NCBI RefSeq assembly: GCF_013179735.1
Contig: NZ_JABMEG010000002.1
Location: 434,001-498,000, forward strand
Direction: 5' to 3'
Source: Permianibacter fluminis
GTDB taxonomy: Bacteria > Pseudomonadota > Gammaproteobacteria > Enterobacterales > Permianibacteraceae
Length of the DNA stretch: 64,000 bases
The translations under genes and the position numbers were made by a program. This document shows positions 37,637 through 47,496 of this stretch, piece by piece. A model generated the notes under the pieces. The model had not been told where the DNA came from. It was given only the letters and a program-made list of their open reading frames with translations, and did not search any database. Positions within the stretch are counted from its first letter, which is position 1, and each line of letters begins with the position of its first letter.

Positions 37637-37681
37637 TTGACTCGAACAAGCGTTTGAACGTATGTTTCAAACACTCGTTTA
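37637..37681 (+). promoter_or_regulatory. psrA-like promoter with two PsrA-type boxes
   Basis: -35 TTGACT (37637-37642) and -10 TATGTT (37661-37666) are 18 bp apart. CGAAC-AAGC-GTTTG (37643-37656) fills the spacer, and CAAAC-ACTC-GTTTA (37668-37681) covers the expected start site. Both fit the published PsrA motif (G/C)AAAC-N2-4-GTTTG/C with one mismatch each. An overlapping dyad GTTTGAA / TTCAAAC also spans 37652-37672. Confidence 0.65.
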
Positions 37682-37708
37682 CATCGAAAACGGCCCGTCT
37701 GCCTGCCC

Positions 37709-38380
37709 ATGACACTCGCGTCCAGCTCCAACGCGTCCACCCGCGACCGGATTATCGCGGCGGCGGAATACCTGTTCGCCGAGCGCGGCTTCGCCGAAAC
37801 CTCGCTGCGGCTCATCACCTCCCGCGCCGACGTGAACCTGGCGTCGGTGAACTACCATTTCGGTTCCAAGAAAGATTTGATTCAGGCGGTGTTCGACCGC
37901 TTCATGGACCGGCTCACCGCCGAGCTGAAGCTTGAGCTGGCGGCGCTGCGTGAGCAGGGCGGCAAACCGACTGTTGAAGCGGTATTGACGACGTTTTTGC
38001 TGCCGCTGCAGGCGCTTGATCAGCTGGAGCCGAATGGCGCTGCCATTTTCATGCGTCTGCTCGGGCGGGCCTATGCCGAGACCCAAGGTCACTTGCGCCG
38101 GTTTGTGCTGGAGAAATACGGCCATGTGCTGGCTGAATTCACCCAGTCGCTGATGCAGGCACACCCGGAGTTGCCGCCGAACGAATTGTTCTGGCGGCTG
38201 CATTTCATGTTGGGCTCGCTGGTGTTCGCCATTGGCGGCAGCAATGCCCTCGGCGAAATTTCCGCCGCCGATTTCAATGAGGAAGTGGGTCTCAACGATG
38301 TTGTGGCCCGCTTGATTCCGTTTCTGGCCGGGGGCTTCAAAGCGCCCTTGGCCGTCGGGCTGGCGCCGTTGCGGCGCTGA
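37709..38380 (+). CDS. PsrA-like TetR-family regulator
   Basis: 223 residues. The TetR helix-turn-helix (about residues 12-58) reads RDRIIAAAEYLFAERGFAETSL, then DVNLASVNYHFGSKKDLIQAVF, very like PsrA of Pseudomonas, a repressor released by long-chain fatty acids that represses beta-oxidation genes and its own gene. The C-terminal half is helical ligand-binding. It lies 55 bp before fadE on the same strand, and PsrA-type boxes lie on its promoter, so self-repression and control of fadE are the natural inference. Confidence 0.82.
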   Translation: MTLASSSNASTRDRIIAAAEYLFAERGFAETSLRLITSRADVNLASVNYHFGSKKDLIQAVFDRFMDRLTAELKLELAALREQGGKPTVEAVLTTFLLPLQALDQLEPNGAAIFMRLLGRAYAETQGHLRRFVLEKYGHVLAEFTQSLMQAHPELPPNELFWRLHFMLGSLVFAIGGSNALGEISAADFNEEVGLNDVVARLIPFLAGGFKAPLAVGLAPLRR

Positions 38381-38435
38381 CTGATCCGATTGGCTGTTTT
38401 GCCCGTTTAGCTGTTGGAAGTCTGAGGAGATTGTG

Positions 38436-40904
38436 ATGACGACGCTCATCCATTTGCTGGCCCTGGTAGTGGTCACCAGCACATTGTTATACGTTCGCAG
38501 CCGCTGGCTGACCGGCTTTGCCGTGCTCGGCGCCGTGCTGCTGGCTTGCAGCGTGGTGTTTGGTCCGTCCTGGACCAGTTGGGGCATTTACGCCGTGGCC
38601 TTGCTGCTGCTGGCGCCGAGCCCGCTGCGCAAATCGCTGATCTCCGGTCCGGCGCTGAAGCTGTTCCGGGTGGTGTTGCCGCCGATGACCACGACCGAAC
38701 AGGAAGCGCTGGAAGCCGGCGATGTCTGGTGGGATGGTGATCTCTTTCAAGGCAATCCGGACTGGAACAAGCTGCTGGCGATTCCGAAGCCGGCACTGAG
38801 CGCAGAAGAGCAGTCCTTTGTCGATAACGAAACCGAGCAGCTGTGCAAGCTGGTCAATGATTTCGATGTCATGAACAAGGATCGCGATCTGACCCCGGAA
38901 GCTTGGGAGTACATCAAGAAGGCCGGATTCCTCGGCATGATCATTCCGAAGGAATACGGCGGCAAACAATTCTCGGCGCTGGCGCATTCGACCGTGGTTA
39001 CCAAACTGGCGACCCGTTCCTGCACCGCCGCTGTCACCGTGATGGTGCCGAACTCACTCGGCCCCGGCGAACTGCTGTTGCATTACGGCACCAAGGAGCA
39101 GAAAGACTATTACCTGCCGCGCCTTGCCCGTGGCGAAGAAATTCCGTGCTTTGCCCTGACCTCGCCGGAAGCCGGCTCCGATGCCGGCGCCATTCCGGAT
39201 AACGGCATCGTTTGCAAAGGCATGCACGACGGCAAAGAAGTCATCGGCATTCGGCTGACCTGGAACAAGCGCTACATCACGCTGGCTCCGGTTGCGACGC
39301 TGCTTGGCCTCGCGTTCAAGCTGTATGACCCGGACAAGTTGATTGGCAGCAAAGTCGATTACGGCATTACTTGCGCGCTGATCCCGACCAATCACCCGGG
39401 CGTTGAAGTGGGCCGTCGCCACCTGCCGATGGGCCAGGCCTTCATGAACGGCCCGACTACCGGCAAGGACGTGTTCATTCCGCTCGACTGGATCATCGGT
39501 GGCGTGCAGTACGCCGGCCAAGGCTGGCGCATGCTGGTCGAATGCCTGAGCGCCGGTCGCGGTATTTCCTTGCCGGCACTCGGCACCGCCACCTCGAAAG
39601 TCGCTTACCGGATGACCGGTGCCTATGCTCGCGTGCGCAAGCAATTCAAAACGCCGATCGGCAATTTCGAAGGCATTGAAGAAGCGATGGCGCGCATTGC
39701 CGGCCGCACCTACATGCTGGAAGCCGCGCGGCAGATGACCGTTGGTTCACTCGATCTGGGCGTCAAGCCGTCGGTGATCACCGCCATTGCCAAATATCAC
39801 ATGACCGAAATGGGCCGCTCCACCGCAACCGATGCGATGGACGTGCACGCCGGTCGCGGCGTCATCATGGGCCCGAACAATTATCTGGCCGCCGGTTACG
39901 TCAGCCAGCCGATTGCCATCACCGTCGAAGGCGCGAATATCCTGACCCGTAACCTGATGATCTTCGGTCAGGGCGCGGTCCGTTGCCATCCGTACGTGTA
40001 CAAGGAAATGCAGGCGGCTGCGAATCCGAATCTGGCCGAAGGTCTGGCCCAGTTTGATCAGTTGCTGTTCAAGCACATTGCCTATGCTGCCGGCAATTTC
40101 GTTCGCACCCTGGTGCTGAGCGTCACCGCTGGTCGTGCTGCCAATGCGCCGACTTCGGGCGAAACCAAGCGTCATTTCGAACAGCTCTCGCGGTTCTCGG
40201 CGTCGCTGGCGCTGGTGTCGGATGTGTCGATGATGCTGCTCGGCGGCGATCTGAAGCGCAAAGAGCGCTTGAGCGCGCGGCTCGGTGACGTGCTGTCGAA
40301 TCTGTACCTGGCCTCGACCGTGCTGAAGTACTACCACGATCAAGGCTGCCCGGCTTCAGATTTGCCGTACGTGCGCTGGTGCGTCCGCAATGCACTGTAC
40401 GAGTGCGAAACCGCGTTCGTGCTGTTCTTCGCTAACATGCCGCATCGCTTCGCAGCACGCATTCTGAAGCGGGTGGTGTTGCCGTTTGGCAAACGCATTC
40501 GCAAGGCCAACGACAAGCTCGATCACCTGCTGGTCGCCGCGATGATGAAAGACAACGAGCTGCGTGATCGCATCACCAATCTGACCTATCTCGGTGACGC
40601 CGATCAGCCGATGGCGAAAATGGAAGCGGCCTTCAAAGCCGTGCTGGCCGCTGCCGACGCCGATCGCAAACTGGCCAAAGCGACCCGCAAAGGTGGTCTG
40701 AGCCTTGGCGAAGGTCCGAAGACCTACGAGGATCTGCTGCAGGCGGCAACGCAGGCCGGCCTTGTCAGCAGCGCCGAAGCCGAGCTGCTGCGCGAGGCGG
40801 AACGGCTGCGCAGCGAAGTGATTCAAGTCGATGCGTTTGCTCGCGGTCACTATGCCGTCAGCGCCATCGGTGGCGGTTCGCGCCGGCAGGATCTGGCGGC
40901 CTGA
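38436..40904 (+). CDS. fadE: Acyl-CoA dehydrogenase FadE
   Basis: This is the first step of fatty-acid beta-oxidation: acyl-CoA to trans-2-enoyl-CoA with FAD. 822 residues, close to the 814 of E. coli FadE and much longer than ordinary acyl-CoA dehydrogenases. The ATG at 38436 has AGGAG 6 bp upstream. Two N-terminal hydrophobic helices (residues 2-60) point to membrane attachment. The core shows CFALTSPEAGSDAGAIPDNG, AGRGISLPALGTATSK and MDVHAGRGVIMGPNNYL; a long C-terminal helical extension follows. It is probably co-transcribed with the PsrA-like gene. Confidence 0.96.
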   Translation: MTTLIHLLALVVVTSTLLYVRSRWLTGFAVLGAVLLACSVVFGPSWTSWGIYAVALLLLAPSPLRKSLISGPALKLFRVVLPPMTTTEQEALEAGDVWWDGDLFQGNPDWNKLLAIPKPALSAEEQSFVDNETEQLCKLVNDFDVMNKDRDLTPEAWEYIKKAGFLGMIIPKEYGGKQFSALAHSTVVTKLATRSCTAAVTVMVPNSLGPGELLLHYGTKEQKDYYLPRLARGEEIPCFALTSPEAGSDAGAIPDNGIVCKGMHDGKEVIGIRLTWNKRYITLAPVATLLGLAFKLYDPDKLIGSKVDYGITCALIPTNHPGVEVGRRHLPMGQAFMNGPTTGKDVFIPLDWIIGGVQYAGQGWRMLVECLSAGRGISLPALGTATSKVAYRMTGAYARVRKQFKTPIGNFEGIEEAMARIAGRTYMLEAARQMTVGSLDLGVKPSVITAIAKYHMTEMGRSTATDAMDVHAGRGVIMGPNNYLAAGYVSQPIAITVEGANILTRNLMIFGQGAVRCHPYVYKEMQAAANPNLAEGLAQFDQLLFKHIAYAAGNFVRTLVLSVTAGRAANAPTSGETKRHFEQLSRFSASLALVSDVSMMLLGGDLKRKERLSARLGDVLSNLYLASTVLKYYHDQGCPASDLPYVRWCVRNALYECETAFVLFFANMPHRFAARILKRVVLPFGKRIRKANDKLDHLLVAAMMKDNELRDRITNLTYLGDADQPMAKMEAAFKAVLAAADADRKLAKATRKGGLSLGEGPKTYEDLLQAATQAGLVSSAEAELLREAERLRSEVIQVDAFARGHYAVSAIGGGSRRQDLAA

Positions 40905-40927
40905 TCCGGAAAAGGTTGTAGTGAGCC

Positions 40928-40956
40928 AAAAAAGGCGGACGCAAGTCCGCCTTTTT
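40928..40956 (+). terminator. Intrinsic terminator after fadE
   Basis: The stem GGCGGAC / GTCCGCC has a GCAA loop, with A6 before and T5 after. Confidence 0.95.
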
Positions 40957-41119
40957 GTTTGTAGATGTACGGCTGCAACCGGCGCAAACAAAAGCAGGCC
41001 CGGCGAAACGCAAGCCGGGCAGCTGCGTTGACCGTTTGCGCGTAGCGGACCAGCAGTCAGGCTCGTGACGGGCGCCGGTCAGCTATGCTTTCCGGCACTG
41101 TTCTTGGCTGTTGACCGGC

Positions 41120-43513
41120 ATGCCTGCATCGACTCCCTCTTATCGCCAGCCCCAGTACTGGCAGCGACTGCTGATTTACACCGTGGCCAATGCCGCGCTG
41201 GCGCTGTCCGGGCGTTTGTTGGCCGGGGTCGATGGCAATGTCGCGGCACTGTGGTTACCGGCCGGGCTCGATTTTGCCGTGCTCTGGCAGCTTGGCTGGC
41301 AATTCTGGCCGGGGGCGTTCATTGGTCCGCTGATCAACAGTTTGTTGCTCGGTCGCGACCTGCTGACCTCGATCGGTCTGGCGCTGTCGACCATGACCGC
41401 ATCGCTCTGTGCCTATGGCGTGGCCCGGGTGCTGCTCGGCCGTGAACAACCGTTCAGCAGTCCGCGTCACGCGGTGATGTTTTCCGCATTGGTGGCGACG
41501 CTGCCGTATGCACTCGGCGCCGGGCTCGGCATGCTGGTGCTGGCGCTGACCGGCGCGGCGCCTGATGATGTGCTGACGGTGTTTCGCGCCTGGTGGTTGT
41601 CCGATATCGCCGCTATGCTGATGCTGGCGCCGCTGCTCATTTCGGTGATGCTGGCCAAAACGCAGTTGCAGCGGGGGCCGGCGCTGCACTGGGAACGCGA
41701 GCTGCTGATCGGCATCACCTTGCTGAGCTGCGTCGTGGTGTTTGCTGGCCGGGCCATTTATGAAGGCGACCCTGCCGCCGGGTATCTGCTGTTTCCGCCG
41801 GTGATGTGGGCGGCGCTCCGAATGGGCGCGCGGGAAACCTTCTTCACGGTGTTTGCGATCAATCTGGCCAGCATCATTGGCGTGACGTGGTGGTATCCGC
41901 AAGCCAGCGCTGAACGCAGCTTGCTGCTGCTCAATGTCCAGATCGCCAATATCGCGCTGGCGATCATTGCGTTGCTGCTGGTCGCGGCGATGCAGGCGCT
42001 GCGCGCGTCGCTCGCCGCGCAGCATCAGGCCCAGGACATGTTCCGTGGCGCCATTGAATATGCCGCCAGTGGCGTTGCCATTGTCAGTCTTGGCGGTCGG
42101 GTCGTGATGGCCAACCGTGCGCTCTGCGACATGTTCGGCTATGCCGGTCATGAGTTGGTCGGCCGTCGCTACGCCGAGTTGGTCCATCCCGATGAGCGCG
42201 AGCAGAGCGTCAGCAACATTGCCCGGATGGCTTCAGGTGAGCTGACGCATTTTCAGGCACGCAAACGTTTTCTGATGCGCGATGGCAAGCCGTTCTGGGT
42301 GTTGATCACCGTCACCCTGATGCGCGATGACAGCGGCCAGCCGTTGCATTTCATCGGCCACGTCCAGAACATCGATCAGTTCAAGCAAATGGAAGAAGCG
42401 CTGGCCGAAAGCGAAGCCCGTTTTCGTTCATTGGCCGACACCGCGCCGATCGGCATTTACCAGCTCGATCTGCAAGGCAATGCCCTGTACGCCAACCCGC
42501 GTTGGTCGGCAATGTCCGGTTATCCGTTTGAAACCTCGAAAGGACTGGCGTGGTTGGACACCCTGCATCCGGAAGATCGGGAACGGGCTCGCGCCCATTT
42601 TCGCGCCGCCCGCACCGAAGGTCTGGGGGCGAGCTTTGAGTTTCGTTTTGTTCAGCCGAGTGGTCGCATCGTCTGGTGCATGACCCGGATCAGTCCGCTG
42701 TTTGATCGCGACGGCGTGCTGCGTGGCTATGTCGGCAGCAATGAAGATATCACCGAGCGCCGGCTGGCCGAGCAGGCCATCCGCGAACTCAATGAATCGC
42801 TGGAGCAGCAGGTGCAGCAGCGCACCGAGCAACTGGCCGCCACCAATCGCGAACTGGAAGCCTTCACCTGGTCGGTGTCACATGACATGCGGGCGCCGCT
42901 GCGCGCCATCGACGGTTTTGTCAGTGCATTGAACGAAGAAGAAAACGCCCGGCTCAGCCCGCAAGGCAAACATTATCTGGAGCGCATACGCACCGGTGTC
43001 GCCCGTCTCGGTGAACTCATCAATGCTTTCCTGCAGCTGTCGCGCTTGAGTTCCGGCGAGCTGAAAAAAACACCGGTGGACTTGTCGGCGCTGGCAGCAG
43101 ACATTCTCGCTGAGCTCGCTGCAGCCGAGCCGAGCCGGCAGGTTCACTGCGACATCGAGCCGCATCTGCAGCGACAGGCCGATGCCCAGCAAATGCGCAT
43201 TCTGCTGACCAATCTGCTCGGCAATGCCTGGAAGTTCACCGGCAAAACCGAGGCTGCCGCCATTCGCTTTTTCGCCAGCGAACAAGACGGTCAAACGGTA
43301 TTTCACGTGCAGGACAACGGCGCCGGTTTTGCCATGACCGATGCCGACAAACTGTTCACGCCGTTTCAGCGCCTGCACAGCCAGAGTGAGTTCGAAGGCA
43401 CCGGCATCGGCCTCGCCACCTGCCGGCGCATTGTCCAGCGTCACGGCGGCCAGTTGACTGTCAGCGCTGAGCTCGGGCGGGGCGCGACGTTCTCATTTAC
43501 CCTGCCGTCATGA
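41120..43513 (+). CDS. MASE1-PAS-PAS sensor histidine kinase
   Basis: 797 residues from the ATG at 41120 (a TTG lies 9 bases earlier). The N-terminal 300 residues form the eight-helix MASE1 membrane sensor (ANAALALSGRLLAGVDGNVAALWLPAGLDFAVL is its signature). Two PAS domains follow (about 310-425 and 435-555), then a coiled coil, a HisKA domain with His588 in SHDMRAPLRAIDGF, and an HATPase ending GTGIGLATCRRIVQRHGGQ. There is no receiver domain or partner regulator next to it, so it is an orphan kinase. The signal is unknown. Confidence 0.92.
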   Translation: MPASTPSYRQPQYWQRLLIYTVANAALALSGRLLAGVDGNVAALWLPAGLDFAVLWQLGWQFWPGAFIGPLINSLLLGRDLLTSIGLALSTMTASLCAYGVARVLLGREQPFSSPRHAVMFSALVATLPYALGAGLGMLVLALTGAAPDDVLTVFRAWWLSDIAAMLMLAPLLISVMLAKTQLQRGPALHWERELLIGITLLSCVVVFAGRAIYEGDPAAGYLLFPPVMWAALRMGARETFFTVFAINLASIIGVTWWYPQASAERSLLLLNVQIANIALAIIALLLVAAMQALRASLAAQHQAQDMFRGAIEYAASGVAIVSLGGRVVMANRALCDMFGYAGHELVGRRYAELVHPDEREQSVSNIARMASGELTHFQARKRFLMRDGKPFWVLITVTLMRDDSGQPLHFIGHVQNIDQFKQMEEALAESEARFRSLADTAPIGIYQLDLQGNALYANPRWSAMSGYPFETSKGLAWLDTLHPEDRERARAHFRAARTEGLGASFEFRFVQPSGRIVWCMTRISPLFDRDGVLRGYVGSNEDITERRLAEQAIRELNESLEQQVQQRTEQLAATNRELEAFTWSVSHDMRAPLRAIDGFVSALNEEENARLSPQGKHYLERIRTGVARLGELINAFLQLSRLSSGELKKTPVDLSALAADILAELAAAEPSRQVHCDIEPHLQRQADAQQMRILLTNLLGNAWKFTGKTEAAAIRFFASEQDGQTVFHVQDNGAGFAMTDADKLFTPFQRLHSQSEFEGTGIGLATCRRIVQRHGGQLTVSAELGRGATFSFTLPS

Positions 43514-43595
43514 TGCGTGGCAAGCTGGCATGGCTAGCGAACAGCCGCGTTCACTGAATCCGCGAGTTGTGCTCCGGTTGGTGTCAGCGGCCAAC

Positions 43596-44729
43596 TCAAT
43601 CCAGCGTCCGTCGGTATTTCTTGACGCCTATCGCCATCACAATCAAGCCGAATATCGCCAGCGCCAACAGCTCCCGACTGACTTCCGGAAGACTGTTGCC
43701 TTTCAGCAAGATGCCGCGAACGATGCGCAGGAAATGCGTCAGCGGCAGGACTTCGCCTATCAGTTGCGCCCAGTGCGGCATGCCGCGAAACGGGAACATG
43801 AAGCCGGACAGCAGCAGTGAGGGCAGAAAGAAGAAGAACGTCATCTGCATCGCTTGGGTCTGGTTACGTGCGGCCGAGGAAATGGTGATGCCGACTGCCA
43901 GATTGGCCAAAATGAACAGCAAGATACAGCCGAGCAGCAGGGTAATGCTGCCAATAATTGGCACCTTAAAAATGAAATGCGCCGCCAGCAAAATCACCAC
44001 GACCTGGATATAGCCGACAAAAATATACGGCACGATTTTGCCGAGCATCACTTCCAGCGCCTGCAGCGGCATGGCCAACAGCGCTTCCATGGTGCCGCGC
44101 TCGGCTTCCTTGGTGATGGCGAGCGAGGTCATCATGATCATGGTCATGGTCAGGATCACGCCCATTAAGCCCGGCACGATGTTGTATTGGGTGATGCCTT
44201 CCGGGTTGTAGCGCTTGTGCAGGCGTATGTCGAATGGCGGTGGCGTGGCATTGAGTTTTGCCAGCGGTCCGCGCAGATCATCGCGCAGCACGGTGCTGGT
44301 TAGCGCGTTCAGCGCGGCGACGGCATTGCCGGTGGCTGCCGGATCGGTTGCATCAGCGGTAACGAGTAATGCCGGCCTTTCGCCGCGCAGCAGTTGCCGG
44401 GAAAAATCGCTCGGGATTTCAATGACGAACTGGACGTCGCCATGCTTGATCAACTCGTCGGCATCGGCCCGCCGGGTGACCGTTTCGGTGATGACAAAAT
44501 AACGGCTGTTCTGCATCGCCGCGATCATGCTGCGGCTGAACGGGCTGTCATCCTGATTCAGTACGGCGGTTGGCAGATGCTTGGGGTCGGAGTTGATGGC
44601 GAAGCCAAACAAGGTCAGCTGGATGATGGGAATGCCGACCATCATCGCGAAGGTCAGCCGATCGCGCCGCATCTGGATAAACTCCTTGCGGATAATGGCG
44701 ACGAAGCGTGACCAGTTGAACAGTTTCAT
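43596..44729 (-). CDS. ABC-2 type transporter permease (YhhJ/YbhS-like)
   Basis: 377 residues from the ATG at 44729 (MKLFNWSRFVAIIRKEFIQMRRDRLTF); the longer frame upstream is the mirror of the ATPase gene. It has an N-terminal helix, a large periplasmic domain (about residues 45-170), five helices and the LPSLLLSGFMFPFRGMP loop typical of ABC2_membrane_3. It is last in the regulator-HlyD-ATPase-permease operon and overlaps the ATPase by 4 bp. E. coli ybhFSR has two permeases, so this one likely forms a homodimer. It probably exports drugs or other hydrophobic compounds. Confidence 0.92.
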   Translation of the reverse strand: MKLFNWSRFVAIIRKEFIQMRRDRLTFAMMVGIPIIQLTLFGFAINSDPKHLPTAVLNQDDSPFSRSMIAAMQNSRYFVITETVTRRADADELIKHGDVQFVIEIPSDFSRQLLRGERPALLVTADATDPAATGNAVAALNALTSTVLRDDLRGPLAKLNATPPPFDIRLHKRYNPEGITQYNIVPGLMGVILTMTMIMMTSLAITKEAERGTMEALLAMPLQALEVMLGKIVPYIFVGYIQVVVILLAAHFIFKVPIIGSITLLLGCILLFILANLAVGITISSAARNQTQAMQMTFFFFLPSLLLSGFMFPFRGMPHWAQLIGEVLPLTHFLRIVRGILLKGNSLPEVSRELLALAIFGLIVMAIGVKKYRRTLD

Positions 44730-45724
44730 GTGCGCTCCGTTGGCAGCGTTTGCGATTGTCGCTGTTCTGGCGGTCGCTGTTCCGACTGGCGCTGAAGCGC
44801 GATGAAGACATCCTCCAGCCGCGCTTTGGTCAGTTTCAGCGCCAGCGCATGCGTGGTTGCAAACTGGGTGATTGCGGGTTCGGCCAGCGCCGCGTCGGCC
44901 GCGCACACATGCAGCAGGTTACCGAACGGCGCGACTTGGCTAACGCCGGGCAGACAACGGATTTCGCTCAGCAGCCGAACGTCAGGTGGCGATTGCATTT
45001 CCCAGGTCGGTTGGCCAAAGCGCTGCACCAGTTCTTCTGGTGAACCGTCGGCGAGCAGCACGCCGGCACTGATGTAAGCGAGCCGGTGACAGCGCTCGGC
45101 TTCATCCATGTAATGGGTGCTGACCAGCACCGTGATGCCTTCGGCGCTGAGCAGATGGATCTGTTCCCAGAATTCGCGCCGGGCATTCGGGTCCACCGCT
45201 GCTGTCGGTTCGTCAAGCAGCAACAGTTCCGGCTGGTGCAGTAGGCAAGCGGCCAGCGCCAGCCGCTGTTTCCAGCCGCCGGAAAGCGTGCCGGCGAGTT
45301 GTTTGGCACGGTCAGCGAGGCCGATGCGATGCAGCGTTTCATTGACCCGTTCGCTGATCCGGTCCATGCCGTAAACGTCGGCAACAAATTGCAGATTTTC
45401 GGCCACGGTCAGATCTTCATAGAGACTGAAGCGTTGGGTCATGTAACCCACGCGCCGTTTGATTTCAGCGCTTTGCTGGCGGATATCGAATCCCAGGCAA
45501 CTGCCGACGCCTTCATCTGGCGTCAGCAAGCCACAGAGCATGCGCAGCGTGGTGGTTTTACCGCTGCCGTTTGGGCCGAGAAAACCGAAGATCTCGCCGC
45601 GGCGAATATGTAACGACATGGCCTGCACGGCGGTGCGTTCAGCAAAACGTTTTTGCAAACCGCTGACATCGATGACGGTGTCGCCATGTCGGCTCGTTCT
45701 GGCGATTGCCGGGCTTGAGGTCAT
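44726..45724 (-). CDS. ABC exporter ATP-binding protein
   Basis: 332 residues from the ATG at 45724. Walker A is GPNGSGKTTTLRML, the signature TLSGGWKQRLALAACLL and Walker B LLLDEPTAAVDP. It has a single ATPase domain, unlike YbhF, which carries two. The C-terminal extension of about 80 residues is of the DrrA/CcmA group type. It lies 25 bp after the HlyD gene and is coupled to the permease. Confidence 0.93.
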   Translation of the reverse strand: MTSSPAIARTSRHGDTVIDVSGLQKRFAERTAVQAMSLHIRRGEIFGFLGPNGSGKTTTLRMLCGLLTPDEGVGSCLGFDIRQQSAEIKRRVGYMTQRFSLYEDLTVAENLQFVADVYGMDRISERVNETLHRIGLADRAKQLAGTLSGGWKQRLALAACLLHQPELLLLDEPTAAVDPNARREFWEQIHLLSAEGITVLVSTHYMDEAERCHRLAYISAGVLLADGSPEELVQRFGQPTWEMQSPPDVRLLSEIRCLPGVSQVAPFGNLLHVCAADAALAEPAITQFATTHALALKLTKARLEDVFIALQRQSEQRPPEQRQSQTLPTERT

Positions 45725-45749
45725 GCGCGTGGTCCGTTGTCGGTGCGGT

Positions 45750-46715
45750 TCATTGCCAGAGCACGTCAACCGGTTGGCCCGGATGCAGCTCACTGTTTTC
45801 TTTCAAGGGCCAGGCTTCGGCGCGGAAGACCAGCTCGGCACGGTTGTCGCGGTTGAACAGCACCGGCGGCGTGTATTCGATTTGATCCGAGACAAAGCGG
45901 ACTTCGGCGTCGATATCCGCAGCGCAGCCGTCGCAGTGCAGTTTCACTTTGCTGCCGGGGCTTAGTTTGCTGCGCAGCGCCTGCGGCACATAGAAGCGTA
46001 CTTTCAGTGCGTCAGCCGGTAGCAAGACGATGACCGGCTGGCCGGCGCTGATGTATTCGCCGGGCTCAAACAAGGTGTCCTGAATGCGGCCGGCAACTGG
46101 CGCGCTCAGCGACTTCTGCGCCAGTTTCCAGCGCGCCTGCGCTAGCTGCGCGTCGATGGCAGCGGCTTGCGCTTCGGCAGCGCGGATCTCATCACTGCGG
46201 GCACCCAGCCGGGCCACGCGCAAACGGGCACTGGCTTCCTGATCGCGGGCCAGATCGCGATCGAGTTGGGTGCGGGCGGCATCGAGTTGATCGGTGCTGG
46301 CGAGCTTTTGTTCGGCGAGTTTTTTCGCCCGTTGCCACTGCGCCTGACTCAAGCTGAGCTGGGCTTTCGCCTGCTCGGCCTGCGCGCGCAGCACGGCCAC
46401 TTCATCCGGTCGTTGTCCGGCGCGCAAATTGGCGACCAGCGCCTGTTGCTGGTTGTGCTGCGCTTCGAGCCGGGCCACGTCGTCGGATTCCGGCGCCGGG
46501 TCGAGTGCGAACAGGGTCGTGCCGACACTGACCGACTCGCCGCGTTTGACGTTCAGCTGCTGCAGGCTGCCCGCCACCGGGCTGGCCAGATAGCGGTATT
46601 CGGCTTCGGCGTAGCCTTGCAGGGGCGTTGGCGTGCCGGGGCCGCAACCGGTCAGGGCAAGCAGCGGCGGGATTGCCAGCAGCGTCAGCAATCTGACGGA
46701 ACCGGTGCGGGTCAT
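45750..46715 (-). CDS. HlyD-family periplasmic adaptor lipoprotein
   Basis: 321 residues. The signal ends in a lipobox (ALTGC, Cys at residue 24). A lipoyl half (GYAEAEYRYLASPVAGSLQQL) is followed by a long coiled coil rich in Ala, Gln and Arg (about residues 75-185), the second lipoyl half (SLSAPVAGRIQDTLFEPGEY) and a beta-barrel. It resembles YbhG/YhiI adaptors, which join ABC exporters to an outer-membrane channel. Its ATG overlaps the regulator's stop by 4 bp. Confidence 0.92.
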   Translation of the reverse strand: MTRTGSVRLLTLLAIPPLLALTGCGPGTPTPLQGYAEAEYRYLASPVAGSLQQLNVKRGESVSVGTTLFALDPAPESDDVARLEAQHNQQQALVANLRAGQRPDEVAVLRAQAEQAKAQLSLSQAQWQRAKKLAEQKLASTDQLDAARTQLDRDLARDQEASARLRVARLGARSDEIRAAEAQAAAIDAQLAQARWKLAQKSLSAPVAGRIQDTLFEPGEYISAGQPVIVLLPADALKVRFYVPQALRSKLSPGSKVKLHCDGCAADIDAEVRFVSDQIEYTPPVLFNRDNRAELVFRAEAWPLKENSELHPGQPVDVLWQ

Positions 46716-47461
46716 GGGGCGTCTCCGGAAGGCGTAACGGGGGAAATGGGGCTGGCCGGGGTGTGGGTCTGGTCGAGGGGCTGGTCGCTGGTCTGGTCAA
46801 GAGTCCGGTCGTGGACCGGCCCACGGGCCCGGATGGCTTGCAGGCCAGCCAGGCTGAAGGCGCTGATATGACGGGCAAGGCCATCGATATCGACCGGGCT
46901 GTACAGGCCGGGAAACAGCCGGCTGAGCGCTGGCTGCGCGAACAGATAAACAAAGCACTGGCCAAGGGTGCTGAGCGTGCATTGCCGTATGCACTCCGGG
47001 CTGTGGCCGGGGCCGAGAATCTCGCTGATCAGCGTCGCCATCTGGCCAAATTGCGGCCGGCTGACCGTCTCAACCAACCGGTCCAGCGCCGGGCCCGGGT
47101 TGGCCAGCTCCTGGGCCAGCAGGCGGCCGAGCAGGGCGCTTTCTTCGTTGGAGAAAAAGCGGGACAGCATGTGGCGCACCATCAGATACAACCGGTCCTC
47201 CTGACTGGCCGGAACCGATGCCGGAGCGGTGAGCGGGAAGCGAGTAACCGCTTCGCCGGCAAGGCGCTCCAATACGGCCAGATAGAGCTCATCCTTGCCG
47301 CCGAAGTGGTAGTGGATGGCAGAAATCGGGGTGCCGGCCTCGGCGGCCAGCTCACGCAGTTTGACGGCGCCCTGACCATGGCGGGCAAAGACCCGGGCAC
47401 CGGCGCGCAGCAGGTTGTCACGGGTGTTTTGGCTACGGGGGTCGGAGGCGGCTGCAGTCAT
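46712..47461 (-). CDS. CecR-like TetR-family regulator
   Basis: 249 residues. The N-terminal helix-turn-helix reads NTRDNLLRAGARVFARHGQ, then TPISAIHYHFGGKDELYLAVL; the C-terminal domain is of the DUF1956/CecR type (LLGRLLAQELANPGPALDRL). E. coli CecR (YbiH) controls the ybhGFSR exporter and heads the same kind of operon. A tail of about 35 residues with DQTSDQPLDQT repeats is unusual. A cluster of TTCGAA cores lies directly upstream and is the likely operator. Confidence 0.87.
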   Translation of the reverse strand: MTAAASDPRSQNTRDNLLRAGARVFARHGQGAVKLRELAAEAGTPISAIHYHFGGKDELYLAVLERLAGEAVTRFPLTAPASVPASQEDRLYLMVRHMLSRFFSNEESALLGRLLAQELANPGPALDRLVETVSRPQFGQMATLISEILGPGHSPECIRQCTLSTLGQCFVYLFAQPALSRLFPGLYSPVDIDGLARHISAFSLAGLQAIRARGPVHDRTLDQTSDQPLDQTHTPASPISPVTPSGDAP

Positions 47462-47496
47462 TGGGGTCGCTTGCTTGGAGGCGTACTCGAGATTCG

